Notes: a model not told the origin generated them from the letters alone. Shown: positions 55,273 through 63,728, numbered from the stretch's first letter. The stretch: 64,000 nucleotides of DNA from Thermincola carboxydiphila (GCA_016841725.1 JAENYP010000003.1:181665-245664), one strand, 5' to 3'. Numbers and translations are program-made.

Positions 55273-55842
55273 ATGGAAATACTCAAAGAAAAAATAAGAG
55301 AATATGGGGTTCTGGTCTCTGACAATGTACTGAAAGTTGATTCTTTTCTGAACCACCAGCTGGACCCTGAACTCATAGTTGCTGTGGGGCATGAGTTCGC
55401 GACCCGGTTTGCAGGAGATGAGGTTACCAAGATACTGACAGTGGAGGCCTCCGGGATAGCAGTAGCCCTGACGACAGCCATGGAAATGAAGGTGCCCTGC
55501 GTTTTTGCCAAGAAAAACAAGCCGTCAACACTGCAGGGCGAGGTTTATTCTTCAGTTGTCCACTCATTTACCAAAAATGAGACAGTGACCATTAGTGTAG
55601 CCGCCAGCTATATTGACTCTAATGACAGGATTTTGATAATTGATGACTTCCTGGCTATGGGTGCCGCGTCAAAAGGCTTGATAGAAATCGTTGGGCAGTC
55701 CGGGGCCCACCTTGTCGCGGTGGGAGTTGTTATTGAAAAAGGCTTTCAGAAAGGCGGACAGGAGCTGCGAAAAAGCGGTGTCAGGGTAGAGCCTCTTGTG
55801 GTTATCAAAAGTCTGGCATCGGGAGTAGTAGAATTTCTTTAA
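55273..55842 (+). CDS. xpt: Xanthine phosphoribosyltransferase
   Basis: A 189-residue type I phosphoribosyltransferase that converts xanthine (and guanine) with PRPP to the nucleotide. The PRPP-binding motif ILIIDDFLAMGAASKGL is near residue 120, and the N-terminal VDSFLNHQLDPELI and ATRFAGDEVTKILT motifs fit Xpt. It completes a salvage operon controlled by the guanine riboswitch: import of nucleosides and capture of bases. A palindromic element follows 66 bases downstream. Confidence 0.95.
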   Translation: MEILKEKIREYGVLVSDNVLKVDSFLNHQLDPELIVAVGHEFATRFAGDEVTKILTVEASGIAVALTTAMEMKVPCVFAKKNKPSTLQGEVYSSVVHSFTKNETVTISVAASYIDSNDRILIIDDFLAMGAASKGLIEIVGQSGAHLVAVGVVIEKGFQKGGQELRKSGVRVEPLVVIKSLASGVVEFL

Positions 55843-55908
55843 AAATGGTGCAGGTCGGCTATCAGGTATTAACAAGCTTCAAATGTGAGTTGTTGTATGA
55901 TTAAGTAT

Positions 55909-55975
55909 AATAGGCAGAGATGTGTTCCGGCAGGCGGAGATGTAGCCCGCCGGAGGAATACATCTCTGCCTATTT
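55909..55975. repeat. Dispersed palindromic element, short form (copy B)
   Basis: Outer arms AATAGGCAGAGATGT (55909-55923) and its exact complement (55960-55974) enclose an inner stem GGCGG/CCGCC (55933-55937/55947-55951). Read on the minus strand it is homologous to the 121-base element at 43125-43245 but lacks that element's 53-base centre. A second, unrelated palindrome (TTCGCCCTCC/GGAGGCGAA, 56017-56035) lies just downstream. It sits between xpt and a two-component operon. Confidence 0.85.
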
Positions 55976-56086
55976 AAATATCTTACAACAACTCCCATTT
56001 TCCCCTGCAGAGGAATTTCGCCCTCCGGAGGCGAATACCAGTAAAATACCGCAGCTACGCGGCAACAAACCAAACTATAAGGGCGA

Positions 56087-56113
56087 TTAACTCAAATTAT
56101 AGGGCCATTAACT
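56087..56113 (+). promoter_or_regulatory. Direct repeat TTAACT upstream of the response regulator gene
   Basis: TTAACT at 56087-56092 and 56108-56113, period 21 bases, within a longer imperfect repeat (TATAAGGGCGATTAACTCA/TATAGGGCCATTAACTTA). Two-turn direct repeats of this type are typical OmpR/PhoB-family sites, so autoregulation is possible. Confidence 0.4.
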
Positions 56114-56130
56114 TAAAAGAGGTGGAAAAC

Positions 56131-56883
56131 ATGGCTTCCAAAATCCTGGTGGTTGACGATGATGCCAATATATGCGAAATACTGAGACTTTACCTGGCCA
56201 ATGAGGGTTTTGAACTGGTTTTCGCCAGGGATGGCAGTGAGGCTCTTGACAGGTTCAGGGAAGAAAAGCCTGACCTGGTTGTCCTGGACATAATGCTTCC
56301 CATTATTAATGGATGGGAAGTGTGTAAAATGATACGGGCTGTGAGCAGTGCGCCCATCATTATGCTGACTGCCCGGGATACCACCGAGGATAAGGTCAGC
56401 GGGTTGGATATAGGCGCTGATGATTATGTTGTCAAGCCCTTTGATCCCAAGGAGGTCGTAGCCCGTATCAGGGCGTTGCTGCGCAGGGCTGTGGACAGCA
56501 CAGCTTCCGGACAGACCGGTTTGGCTGGGGCAGGCTCGGAACAGACAGCGCCGGGACAGACGGCCTCTGAACTGCAAGGTCAGGAGGTCCTGAGGGTGGG
56601 GAACCTGGAGGTTAACCTGTCCTGTTATACGGTTTACTGTGAGGGTACAAAGGTTAATCTCAAACCCAAAGAAATTCAGCTTCTGGCTTTTTTGCTTGGA
56701 AACCCTAATATTGTCTTTACCAGAGAACAGCTCCTGGAAAAGGTATGGGGTTATGATTATATGGGTGAAACCAGGACGGTTGATGTCCATATCAAAAGGC
56801 TCCGGGAAAAACTTGCAGCAGGCGGCCCGGAGTGGAGTATCAGTACTGTCTGGGGAGTAGGTTACAAGCTTGAAACTGATTGA
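56131..56883 (+). CDS. OmpR-family response regulator
   Basis: A 250-residue regulator. The receiver domain (1-120) has the acidic pocket VDDD, phospho-accepting Asp53 in VVLDIMLP, and Lys in YVVKPFD. A long linker (about 125-155), rich in Gly, Ser, Thr and Gln, leads to a winged-helix DNA-binding domain (REQLLEKVWGYDYMGETRTVDVHIKRLREKL). The ATG at 56131 follows AGAGGTGG. It is followed 15 bases later by its sensor kinase. The linker is longer than in PhoP/ResD relatives. Confidence 0.94.
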   Translation: MASKILVVDDDANICEILRLYLANEGFELVFARDGSEALDRFREEKPDLVVLDIMLPIINGWEVCKMIRAVSSAPIIMLTARDTTEDKVSGLDIGADDYVVKPFDPKEVVARIRALLRRAVDSTASGQTGLAGAGSEQTAPGQTASELQGQEVLRVGNLEVNLSCYTVYCEGTKVNLKPKEIQLLAFLLGNPNIVFTREQLLEKVWGYDYMGETRTVDVHIKRLREKLAAGGPEWSISTVWGVGYKLETD

Positions 56884-56898
56884 CAGGGGTGAGCTGAA

Positions 56899-58293
56899 AT
56901 GAGAGGCGGGGTTTTCCGGAGGCTGTTGGTAACATATATTATTATAATGATAATAAGTATAGGGCTGCTTTCAGTTTTAATGTCACAGTATCTGAAGGTG
57001 TATTTCTTCAACAATAAGCAGGAGGAACTCACCAATACCGGCAGACAGGTGGAAACCCAGCTCATCAGATACCGCAGGGGTGATATAACGAGAGAGGAAC
57101 TCGAAAAACAGATTAATGTAATCGGTAAGGTGACCAATTCCCGGATTATCATAGTTGACGGACGCAGTTCAGGAGCTGCCGCTGCCAATACCGGCCTCGA
57201 TGATGACCTGGAAACAATTCTTAAAAGGGTTTTGGATGGTGAAAAGGTGGTCAGGAGGCAGCACTTTGCCAGTGAATTGAGTACGTACGTGGTTGCGGTG
57301 GGGCTTCCCACCGGGTCCGCTAACACCAGGGGAGCGATTCTGCTTTTTTCACCGGTTTATGAAGTGGATCAGGCCCTTGGCAGGGTATATGAAATAATCT
57401 TGATTACTGCCGGGATTGCCCTCGCTGTCGGGCTGATTCTTGTTTGGGTGACTTCCCGCCGGATTTCCCGGCCGGTAATTGAGTTGAGCCGGATGGCAGA
57501 ACAGATAGCCAGGGGGGAGGCAGTAGCTGACGCCCCCGGAATGGCTGATGATGAAATAGGACACCTTACCCGTTCATTTAATTACATGAAAAACAGGCTT
57601 TCCGAAACTGACAGGATGAGGCGGGAGTTTATTGCCGGGGTCTCTCATGAACTGCGGACTCCCCTGACTTCTGTACGTGGTTTTATCCAGGGGATTCTTG
57701 ATGGGGTAATTTGTGCCGAAGACCGGGAAAAGTACCTCAGGCTGGCTTTTGATGAGACAAACCGGCTTACCAGGCTGACCAATGACCTGCTGGACTTGAC
57801 CAAACTCGAAGCAGGGGTAATTAAGCTTAATAAACAGGTGATTGAGCTCCAGGAGCTAATAGATGACAGTATCCTAACTGTCTGCCGTTCTTCAGGGAAG
57901 GATATCCTTGCCTCCAGGGTAACTGTCACCCCGGAAGACCTGTCCCTTCAGGCTGACCCTGACAGATTAAAACAGGTTCTTATCAATCTCCTCAGCAATG
58001 CCTGCAGGTATACTCCAGATAGCGGCAGGATAGAGGTTGCGGCAGAGCTTACCGGCAGTAAGGTGAGAATATTGGTAAAGGATAATGGAATCGGAATCCC
58101 TGCTGCTGAACTGCCATTCATTTTTGAAAAGTTTTACCGGATTGACAAGTCACGGAACTCGTCAGCAGGTGGCTCAGGGTTGGGATTAAGTATAGTTAAA
58201 GATCTCGTGGAACTTCATGGAGGCAGTATTACAGCCAGTAGCACTGCAGGGCAGGGGACAGTTTTTGAGATAATCCTGCCTTGGGGACAGTGA
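56899..58293 (+). CDS. Membrane sensor histidine kinase (OmpR-type partner)
   Basis: A 464-residue kinase: transmembrane helix (about 10-32), extracytoplasmic sensor (about 33-165), second helix (about 167-188), HAMP domain (about 190-240), HisKA with His250 in GVSHELRTPLTS, and HATPase with LINLLSNACRYTP, DNGIGIP, FEKFYRIDKS and GSGLGLSIV. It is co-transcribed with the regulator and followed by genes for two exported proteins that may be targets or co-sensors. Confidence 0.94.
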   Translation: MRGGVFRRLLVTYIIIMIISIGLLSVLMSQYLKVYFFNNKQEELTNTGRQVETQLIRYRRGDITREELEKQINVIGKVTNSRIIIVDGRSSGAAAANTGLDDDLETILKRVLDGEKVVRRQHFASELSTYVVAVGLPTGSANTRGAILLFSPVYEVDQALGRVYEIILITAGIALAVGLILVWVTSRRISRPVIELSRMAEQIARGEAVADAPGMADDEIGHLTRSFNYMKNRLSETDRMRREFIAGVSHELRTPLTSVRGFIQGILDGVICAEDREKYLRLAFDETNRLTRLTNDLLDLTKLEAGVIKLNKQVIELQELIDDSILTVCRSSGKDILASRVTVTPEDLSLQADPDRLKQVLINLLSNACRYTPDSGRIEVAAELTGSKVRILVKDNGIGIPAAELPFIFEKFYRIDKSRNSSAGGSGLGLSIVKDLVELHGGSITASSTAGQGTVFEIILPWGQ

Positions 58294-58424
58294 CCGGACT
58301 CATTTGATAATTATTAACAAACTGTTTACAATTCTTTCATTCCTGTGTAAAAAGTCCTGTATAAAATATAATTATAAACAGGGACACCCGCACAGGAGGG
58401 GGGATGTTTAGGGGGTGGGTTAAT

Positions 58425-58841
58425 TTGAAAAGGCTGCTAATGTGTGTTTTACTTTCAGTTTTTCTTGCATCTGCAGGGTGTGGGCAGGGCGACCCACAAA
58501 ACAAGACGGATAAAACGGTTGAAGGCGGGACTAATACACAACAGAGAGATACAGAGAAAGAACCGGGCAGTGCGGATATTAGCACCGAACCCGGAAATAC
58601 AGGAATGCAGGGAAAGACGCCACAAGTTCAGGCGGATAAGGTGACGGCAGAAAAGGTTCAGCCGGCAGATAATACAAAAACGGCTGAGCCAGGTGAGGAC
58701 CTGGTCATAAAGAGCGATAACCGTGTTTCAGCAGGTTCAGGCCAAGCCTTAGTCAGTGAGATGGATAAAGAGATTAACAGCCTGTTGGAGTCACTGGAGA
58801 AACTGGATACAATTTCTGATAGTGACCTGGAAGTTGAGTAA
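58425..58841 (+). CDS. Uncharacterised lipoprotein downstream of the two-component system
   Basis: A 138-residue (TTG start) lipoprotein precursor: MKRLLM plus hydrophobic core and lipobox LASAGC (Cys19). The rest is low-complexity and hydrophilic (Lys, Thr, Gln, Glu, Pro), ending in an acidic helix with SEMDKEINSLLESLEKLDTI. No domain is recognised. An ATG at 58404 in the same frame gives a longer start and sits very close to AGGAGGGG; the TTG at 58425 follows GGGGGTGGG and gives a normal signal peptide. It lies 130 bases after the kinase gene and 14 bases before the next gene, so it is probably made with that exported protein. Confidence 0.75.
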   Translation: MKRLLMCVLLSVFLASAGCGQGDPQNKTDKTVEGGTNTQQRDTEKEPGSADISTEPGNTGMQGKTPQVQADKVTAEKVQPADNTKTAEPGEDLVIKSDNRVSAGSGQALVSEMDKEINSLLESLEKLDTISDSDLEVE

Positions 58842-58855
58842 AGGGGGCATATAAG

Positions 58856-59380
58856 ATGAAAAAGATACTTGCCGCATTCCTGGTATTGCTGATGCTTGCT
58901 TCCGGAACCATAGCATATGCTGCTCCGGGTAACGGACAGTCCGGCATGGGTAACGGGCATGGTGGAGAAATGAAGGATTCCGACATTGACCAGCAGCACC
59001 GGAACAGGATGAGAGAAACCGCAAAACTGGCAAAGTCAACCAATTCCCAACTGAATGAGCTGAGGGACGAAGTCCGTGACAAGCTGCATCAGATCAGGGA
59101 TGAGATAAGGCTATTGAAGCAGGACCCGGAGTCCCTTACCGAAGAAGAGATTTCAGAAATCAGGGAAAAATTGGAATTACTTGGAGATGACAGGGCCCAA
59201 CTAGCCGGGACACATGGATTAATCAGAGGGGAAACCCTGAGACTGAGACTGTATAAGCGTACCAAGGATCTCGCCGGCGCTGCACAGTGCTTTGACAAGA
59301 TTTATGAAATACAGGAAGAACGCATCAAGGCGTTAAAGGAGTTAAGCTCTGACCTTGATGAACTTCTAAAATTGCTGTAA
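58856..59380 (+). CDS. Exported helical protein, possibly stress-sensing
   Basis: A 174-residue secreted protein: signal peptide with cleavage after AYA (about residue 22), a Gly/Asn/His/Met-rich stretch, then long helices (about 55-110 and 140-174) rich in Glu, Lys, Arg and Leu. The helical, charged, signal-bearing form is reminiscent of Spy/CpxP-type periplasmic proteins, but the LTxxQ motif is not seen, so this is only an analogy. It follows the lipoprotein gene closely and is terminated by a hairpin at 59421-59451. Control by the adjacent two-component system is inferred from position. Confidence 0.75.
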   Translation: MKKILAAFLVLLMLASGTIAYAAPGNGQSGMGNGHGGEMKDSDIDQQHRNRMRETAKLAKSTNSQLNELRDEVRDKLHQIRDEIRLLKQDPESLTEEEISEIREKLELLGDDRAQLAGTHGLIRGETLRLRLYKRTKDLAGAAQCFDKIYEIQEERIKALKELSSDLDELLKLL

Positions 59381-59420
59381 ACAATATATAATATTTTGAA
59401 AGAAGCGGAGTTATATGATT

Positions 59421-59451
59421 AGGCTGTCCCGATTAGTAAAGGGGGCAGCCT
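59421..59451 (+). terminator. Probable terminator after the exported helical protein gene
   Basis: AGGCTGTCCC (59421-59430) pairs with GGGG-GCAGCCT (59442-59451), ten pairs with one T-G, followed by a short T-run. Confidence 0.62.
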
Positions 59452-59604
59452 TTAACTTGTGCCATGCACGTCCGGGGATTGGTGAATTATGAACAGTAGT
59501 TTTGTATGTAGCCGGCCGGAAATCACAGCTAATGGATAAAATGCCGGAATGGGGAAAAGATACTTTATACAATAGGGATAAGAGATTAAAGGGAAGTGAA
59601 CTAA

Positions 59605-59658
59605 AATGAAGCGAATTGAAGTAGTTGGGGTGACTGCAAATTTATGCAACCTGAGGTA
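59605..59658 (+). CDS. Possible 17-residue leader peptide overlapping the Trx-TrxR start
   Basis: ATG at 59605 follows AAGGGAAGTG at a good distance and opens a 17-codon frame that ends at 59658, 15 bases inside the next gene in a different frame. The next gene's ATG (59644) has no ribosome binding site of its own, so translational coupling through this frame is plausible. It may also be a chance frame. Confidence 0.35.
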
Positions 59659-60936
59659 ATTATTGAGAGTAATCAAAAGAAATTTGAAGATGACATATTA
59701 AAGAGTGAAATGCCGGTTATTATTGATTTTTATTCCGATGACTGCCCTCCCTGTGAAGCCTTGTCACCTGTTTTTAATAAACTGGGAGAGAAGTACGGAA
59801 AGCACATGAAGTTTGTAAAGATACTCCGCCAGCAGAACCGGGAACTGGCAGATCGGCTGGGGGTAAAAAGCAGTCCGACGGTAATGTTCTACAGAAACGG
59901 TGAAGAGGTATGCCAGAGGCTGACAGGGTACATAACAAACCCGGAACTTAGAAGATCAGTTGAAGATGTGTTGGGTGATGCCTGTCCCAAACCGGAGCGC
60001 CGGGGATATGAGTGTGAGGCCCTTGTTTTGGGAGCCGGGCCGGCGGGACTGACAGCGGCCATTTACCTGGCGCGGTCGAAAATGAAGACTGTAGTTATAG
60101 ATGAGGGGCTTCCGGGTGGGCAGGTGGCTACAACTTTTCATATCTCAAATTATCCGGGTACTAACGGGACTGTCAGGGGGGCGGACCTGATGCGGAATAT
60201 GACGGATCAGGCAATGTCTTTCGGAGCAGCCATAGATTCCCTCAAAGAAGTTCTGGAGATTGACCTCAGCAATGAGATGAAATTTGTGAAAACAGAAGAC
60301 ACTGATTACTACGCCAGGTGTGTGATTATTGCTACAGGGGCTGAACCGCGAAAATTGCCCGCTGAAGGGGAACGCGAATACCGCGGCCGCGGGGTGCATT
60401 ATTGTGCTGCCTGTGACGGCGCCCTGTACCAGGACCGCAGGCTGATTGTGGTGGGGGGAGGTAATTCGGCTGTAGAGGAAGCCGTTTTCCTTACGAAGTA
60501 TGCGTCACAGGTCACTGTTGTACACCAGTTTGATCATTTCCAGGCCTCCGGGGTTGCCCAGGATGAACTCCTGAAGAATCCCGGTATTGATGTTATCTGG
60601 GATTCGGAAGTAAGAAAAATCCAGGGAGACAGTGTTGTCAACAGTGTGCTTATCGAAAACCTGAAAACAAAGGAAACCGCAACTGTTCCGGCTGACGGGG
60701 TCTTTGTTTATATTGGTTTACAGCCCAGATCTGAAACCTTTAAAGAATCAGTAAGGTTAAATGAATGGGGATATGTCATCACAAATGAAGATTTGAGTAC
60801 AAATATCCGGGGGGTTTATGCGGCCGGAGATATCAGGGATAAAAAAATCAGGCAGGTGGCGACCGCTGTCGGCGATGGGGCGATAGCGGGGATGATGGCA
60901 GAGAAATATCTTGCTGAAACAAATGCAAAACACTGA
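59644..60936 (+). CDS. Thioredoxin (N-terminal) - thioredoxin reductase (C-terminal) fusion
   Basis: A 430-residue fusion. Residues 1-110 are a thioredoxin fold with active site Cys34-Pro-Pro-Cys37 (YSDDCPPC) and the cis-Pro loop VKSSPTVMFY. Residues about 122-430 are a low-molecular-weight thioredoxin reductase: FAD motif GAGPAGLTAA near 130, redox-active Cys254-Ala-Ala-Cys257 (CAACDGALY), NADPH motif VGGGNSAVEEA, and GVYAAGDIRD near the end. It would move electrons from NAD(P)H through FAD to the attached thioredoxin. Domain order is the reverse of the well-known mycobacterial TrxR-Trx fusion. The CPPC site replaces the usual CGPC, which should change its redox potential. The start has no clear ribosome binding site. 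Confidence 0.93.
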   Translation: MQPEVIIESNQKKFEDDILKSEMPVIIDFYSDDCPPCEALSPVFNKLGEKYGKHMKFVKILRQQNRELADRLGVKSSPTVMFYRNGEEVCQRLTGYITNPELRRSVEDVLGDACPKPERRGYECEALVLGAGPAGLTAAIYLARSKMKTVVIDEGLPGGQVATTFHISNYPGTNGTVRGADLMRNMTDQAMSFGAAIDSLKEVLEIDLSNEMKFVKTEDTDYYARCVIIATGAEPRKLPAEGEREYRGRGVHYCAACDGALYQDRRLIVVGGGNSAVEEAVFLTKYASQVTVVHQFDHFQASGVAQDELLKNPGIDVIWDSEVRKIQGDSVVNSVLIENLKTKETATVPADGVFVYIGLQPRSETFKESVRLNEWGYVITNEDLSTNIRGVYAAGDIRDKKIRQVATAVGDGAIAGMMAEKYLAETNAKH

Positions 60937-60983
60937 CCTTAAAATACAAGGCACTGACCTTAAAAAAAGCTGAGTTGTAAAGC

Positions 60984-61026
60984 AAAACCTCCGGGCTGAA
61001 ATTGACAGCATGGAGGTTTTGTTTTA
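60984..61026 (+). terminator. Terminator of the Trx-TrxR gene
   Basis: CAAAACCTCC (60984-60993) pairs exactly with GGAGGTTTTG (61013-61022), with an inner GCTG/CAGC stem, followed by TTTT. Confidence 0.87.
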
Positions 61027-61087
61027 AAATGATAACGCTACCCCTTGGGGGTATTTAAGTGAAATTATTTTTTGGGGGTTAATAAAA

Positions 61088-62272
61088 ATGAATTCACCAA
61101 AGATTCAATATAGCACTGTTTCTGTACTGTCAGCTGCACACCTGATAAATGATATTTACTCCAACTTTTTGCCGCAACTGCTGCCCTTCCTGATTGCGGT
61201 GACCGGGTTCGGCTATGCTAAAGCAACCTTTTTAGTTTCTGTTTTCACCCTGTCATCATCTATTGTCCAGCCACTGCTGGGATATTTTGTTGATCGCCAG
61301 GGAAAGAGCTGGCTGCTCTATGTAGGTACTTTTTGGATGACGGTGTTTCTCAGCCTGATGGGTTTGACCACTAATTACTGGGTCCTGGTATTGTTATCAG
61401 CCCTGGCCGGCCTGGGGACCGCCACTTTTCATCCCCAGGCGACAGCGCTGTTGGGTGAAGTCAGCGGCAGCCGCAAGGGTTTTATGATGAGTACCTTTAT
61501 GGCTATGGGGAATACGGGTTTTGCCCTGAGTCCGGTTGTTTTCATACCTCTTCTTGACAGGACCGGACTTAATGGTACTATGTACCTGTTGATTCCCGGA
61601 ATTCTGGTATCCCTGTTTCTTATCAGGTTTGCCAAGGTGCCCCAGAAGGATAAAATTTCAGATGAGAATACTGCCAGGGCTTCTTTCAGGGACCTGCTGG
61701 GATCTGCATGGGAAATAACCAAAATTGTGATTGTGATTGTTATCAGGTCAACTGTTTATATGGGCCTGATTGTCCTCCTCCCCAACTTCTTCAGCACCCA
61801 GTCACTTTCGAATATTGCCTCAGGACACCTGGTCTCTATAATGCTGTTTGCGGGTGCTGCCGGTGGTCTGGCTGGTGGTTGGATTTCTGACCGGATAGGG
61901 CGGAAGGGTGTTACGGTCTTGTCACTGCTGCTATCGACACCGGCGTTTTTCGGGTTTTTTTATACACAGGGGATTATTAGTACACTGCTCCTGGCACTGG
62001 CGGGGGCTTTGTTAATGGGCTCATTTTCCGTTACGGTGGTGGCTGCCCAGGAGGTTCTTCCGGCAAGCCGGGGGCTGGCGTCGGGGATTACGATAGGGCT
62101 TTCTATGGGGTTGGCCGGACTTGCCGTCACACCGATAGCCTGGGTGGCTGATGTATATGGCCTGATAACGGCTCTTAGGCTGCTCTTTATCCTGCCTGTG
62201 GCAGCCGGTTTGTTTGGGCTGCTGCTCAGAAAAAACAGGAACCTGTCACAGGCTAGCGGAGTTGCTTCCTGA
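61088..62272 (+). CDS. MFS transporter (fosmidomycin-resistance Fsr-like)
   Basis: A 394-residue major-facilitator protein with 12 transmembrane helices. The N-terminal SAAHLINDIYSNFLPQLLPFL and the YFVDRQGKSWL, SGSRKGFMMS and GWISDRIGRKGV loops fit the Fsr/fosmidomycin-resistance group. The substrate is unknown; an exporter role is inferred from family. The ribosome binding site (GGGGG) is weak to moderate. It stands alone between two terminated units. Confidence 0.88.
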   Translation: MNSPKIQYSTVSVLSAAHLINDIYSNFLPQLLPFLIAVTGFGYAKATFLVSVFTLSSSIVQPLLGYFVDRQGKSWLLYVGTFWMTVFLSLMGLTTNYWVLVLLSALAGLGTATFHPQATALLGEVSGSRKGFMMSTFMAMGNTGFALSPVVFIPLLDRTGLNGTMYLLIPGILVSLFLIRFAKVPQKDKISDENTARASFRDLLGSAWEITKIVIVIVIRSTVYMGLIVLLPNFFSTQSLSNIASGHLVSIMLFAGAAGGLAGGWISDRIGRKGVTVLSLLLSTPAFFGFFYTQGIISTLLLALAGALLMGSFSVTVVAAQEVLPASRGLASGITIGLSMGLAGLAVTPIAWVADVYGLITALRLLFILPVAAGLFGLLLRKNRNLSQASGVAS

Positions 62273-62373
62273 GCCAGTCAGTTGTCGTAGTTTATTTTTC
62301 CTGCCCGGAATAGTACTGCTGTTTTTTGTCCAAATTATAACCGAATGAATTGTACAAGGGCAGGAGATCAAGG

Positions 62374-62859
62374 ATGGCAGTGAAAAACAAGGTTTTAATT
62401 TTGGGAGTGGGGAACTCCATCTTAAGTGATGAAGGCCTGGGGGTGCATCTGGTCAAAAGGCTGCAGGGGGAGGTTTTTCCCGATAATGTGGAAATCATGG
62501 ACGGCGGGACTCTGGGCCTGGAACTGCTTGCATACCTGGACAATGTTGCTAAACTTATCATTATTGACTGTGTAAAGGGAGGCGCAGAGCCGGGCAGTAT
62601 TTTCAGGTTTGAGCCGGATAAAGTAAATGTTATTCCCAATGAACATAAAATTTCATTTCATGACCTGGGAATTTTTGATTTCATCCAGTTGGCTGCACTG
62701 CGGGAATCTCTTCCGCCTACCATAATTTTCGGTATGGAGCCAAAGGAAATTGACTGGGGAGAGGAACTGTCAACACCTGTAGCGGCAGAAATGGGTAAAC
62801 TGAAGGCCCTGGTAACTGATGAAATAGAAATGAGCCTGAAACAGCTTGGAATTGAATAA
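62374..62859 (+). CDS. Hydrogenase-type maturation protease (HyaD/HybD family)
   Basis: A 161-residue endopeptidase that trims the C-terminus of a nickel-containing hydrogenase large subunit. Nickel-contacting residues are present: Glu in GVGNSILSDEGLGV, Asp in LIIIDCVKGG, and His in ISFHDLGIF. The ATG at 62374 follows AGGAGA; the upstream in-frame start at 62350 has none. No hydrogenase structural gene lies in the window, so the substrate is encoded elsewhere. FrhD-type or NiFe-hydrogenase partners are both possible. Confidence 0.9.
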   Translation: MAVKNKVLILGVGNSILSDEGLGVHLVKRLQGEVFPDNVEIMDGGTLGLELLAYLDNVAKLIIIDCVKGGAEPGSIFRFEPDKVNVIPNEHKISFHDLGIFDFIQLAALRESLPPTIIFGMEPKEIDWGEELSTPVAAEMGKLKALVTDEIEMSLKQLGIE

Positions 62860-62942
62860 GTAATAAAAAAAATGAATTCCTTCAGGGCAGGATGGTAAAT
62901 AATAAGAATGGGTTAAAATTTTTGTCAATGGAGGTGGGAAGG

Positions 62943-63110
62943 GTGTCTGACAGAGGAACCAGTAATTCTCCAAATACAAGGAATCCGGAGCGGCCTCCGG
63001 GCAAACCATCAAGGCTGGATCAGTTTGCAGATGACCTGTTTGATGGTGACGATAAGGCTAAGGAAAGACTTGATGTGACTTCACACCAGGAAAAAAAGAA
63101 ATGGCTGTAG
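62943..63110 (+). CDS. Small uncharacterised hydrophilic protein
   Basis: A 55-residue protein with the GTG start at 62943, behind GGAGGTGGG. It is rich in Pro, Arg, Asp and Lys (NPERPPGKPSRLDQFADD, FDGDDKAKERLDV). No domain is recognised. It follows the maturation protease gene by 83 bases in the same direction and ends before a terminator. The clear ribosome binding site supports it; the short length limits confidence. Confidence 0.55.
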   Translation: MSDRGTSNSPNTRNPERPPGKPSRLDQFADDLFDGDDKAKERLDVTSHQEKKKWL

Positions 63111-63130
63111 CAGTTGGCAGTAACTAAATT

Positions 63131-63160
63131 CAAAAACCCGGAATGTCTTCCGGGTTTTTG
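63131..63160. terminator. Bidirectional terminator between the small protein and DUF2062 genes
   Basis: CAAAAACCCGGAA (63131-63143) pairs exactly with TTCCGGGTTTTTG (63148-63160), a 13-pair stem with A- and T-tracts between convergent genes. Confidence 0.92.
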
Positions 63161-63173
63161 AAGATTTACACAG

Positions 63174-63728
63174 TCATGCTTGGTTTCGGGCGGGACATGC
63201 CGGTTTTTTTTTGGCTCTGTTAAGTTTAAAAGTTCGGAGAATATGAGGATTCTTAATGTAACAAGTATAGGCAAGAAAACCCTGCAACTTCTTAAACCGG
63301 ACCAACTTAATTTTCTTCCCTTCAAATACTCGCCGGGCATTTTTATAAATTAATAGAAAGATTAAATAGGATGCTGCTGCCGCCAGTAAGGCATTAATCA
63401 CGCTCCCCAGTAAATAAGCCGGACCTGCATGGGCAAAGAAGTCAACTACCTTATCCCAGAATGTCAGGTCATACTCAAAATCTTGGGGAGGGGCTTCGGC
63501 GGAGGTGATAAAAAGAGCTCCGGTTTTATAATTTAGGAGGTAAAGCAGGGGAGAAACGTAAGTTAGCAGCAGTGCCGGCAAAGTTGTGGCTATGATATTA
63601 AATTTTAAGAGTTTTGCCAGAATCAACCCGAGTGGCAGGTTTAGTCCCGGTAAAGGTAAAAGTGCCAGGGCAAAGCCCAGGGCGATACTTTTTGCCAGTT
63701 TGTGAGGATTGTCTTTAATATTAAGCAA
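63174..63728 (-). CDS. DUF2062-family membrane protein
   Basis: A 184-residue protein with about three transmembrane segments. The pattern PHKLAKSIALGFALALLPLPGLN, PLGLILAKLLKFN and a later LLGSVINALLAAAASYLIF is the DUF2062 signature. The C-terminus is basic with scattered Cys. Function is unknown; related proteins are often next to glycosyltransferases or phosphatases, but none is here. The start at 63728 has no strong ribosome binding site, so a nearby alternative is possible. Confidence 0.82.
   Translation of the reverse strand: MLNIKDNPHKLAKSIALGFALALLPLPGLNLPLGLILAKLLKFNIIATTLPALLLTYVSPLLYLLNYKTGALFITSAEAPPQDFEYDLTFWDKVVDFFAHAGPAYLLGSVINALLAAAASYLIFLLIYKNARRVFEGKKIKLVRFKKLQGFLAYTCYIKNPHILRTFKLNRAKKKPACPARNQA

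Noticed and set aside
56017..56035. Palindrome TTCGCCCTCC/GGAGGCGAA as a third copy of the dispersed element
   Set aside because: It lacks the ATAGG...AGATGT arms and the shared 15-base core, so it is a separate short palindrome.
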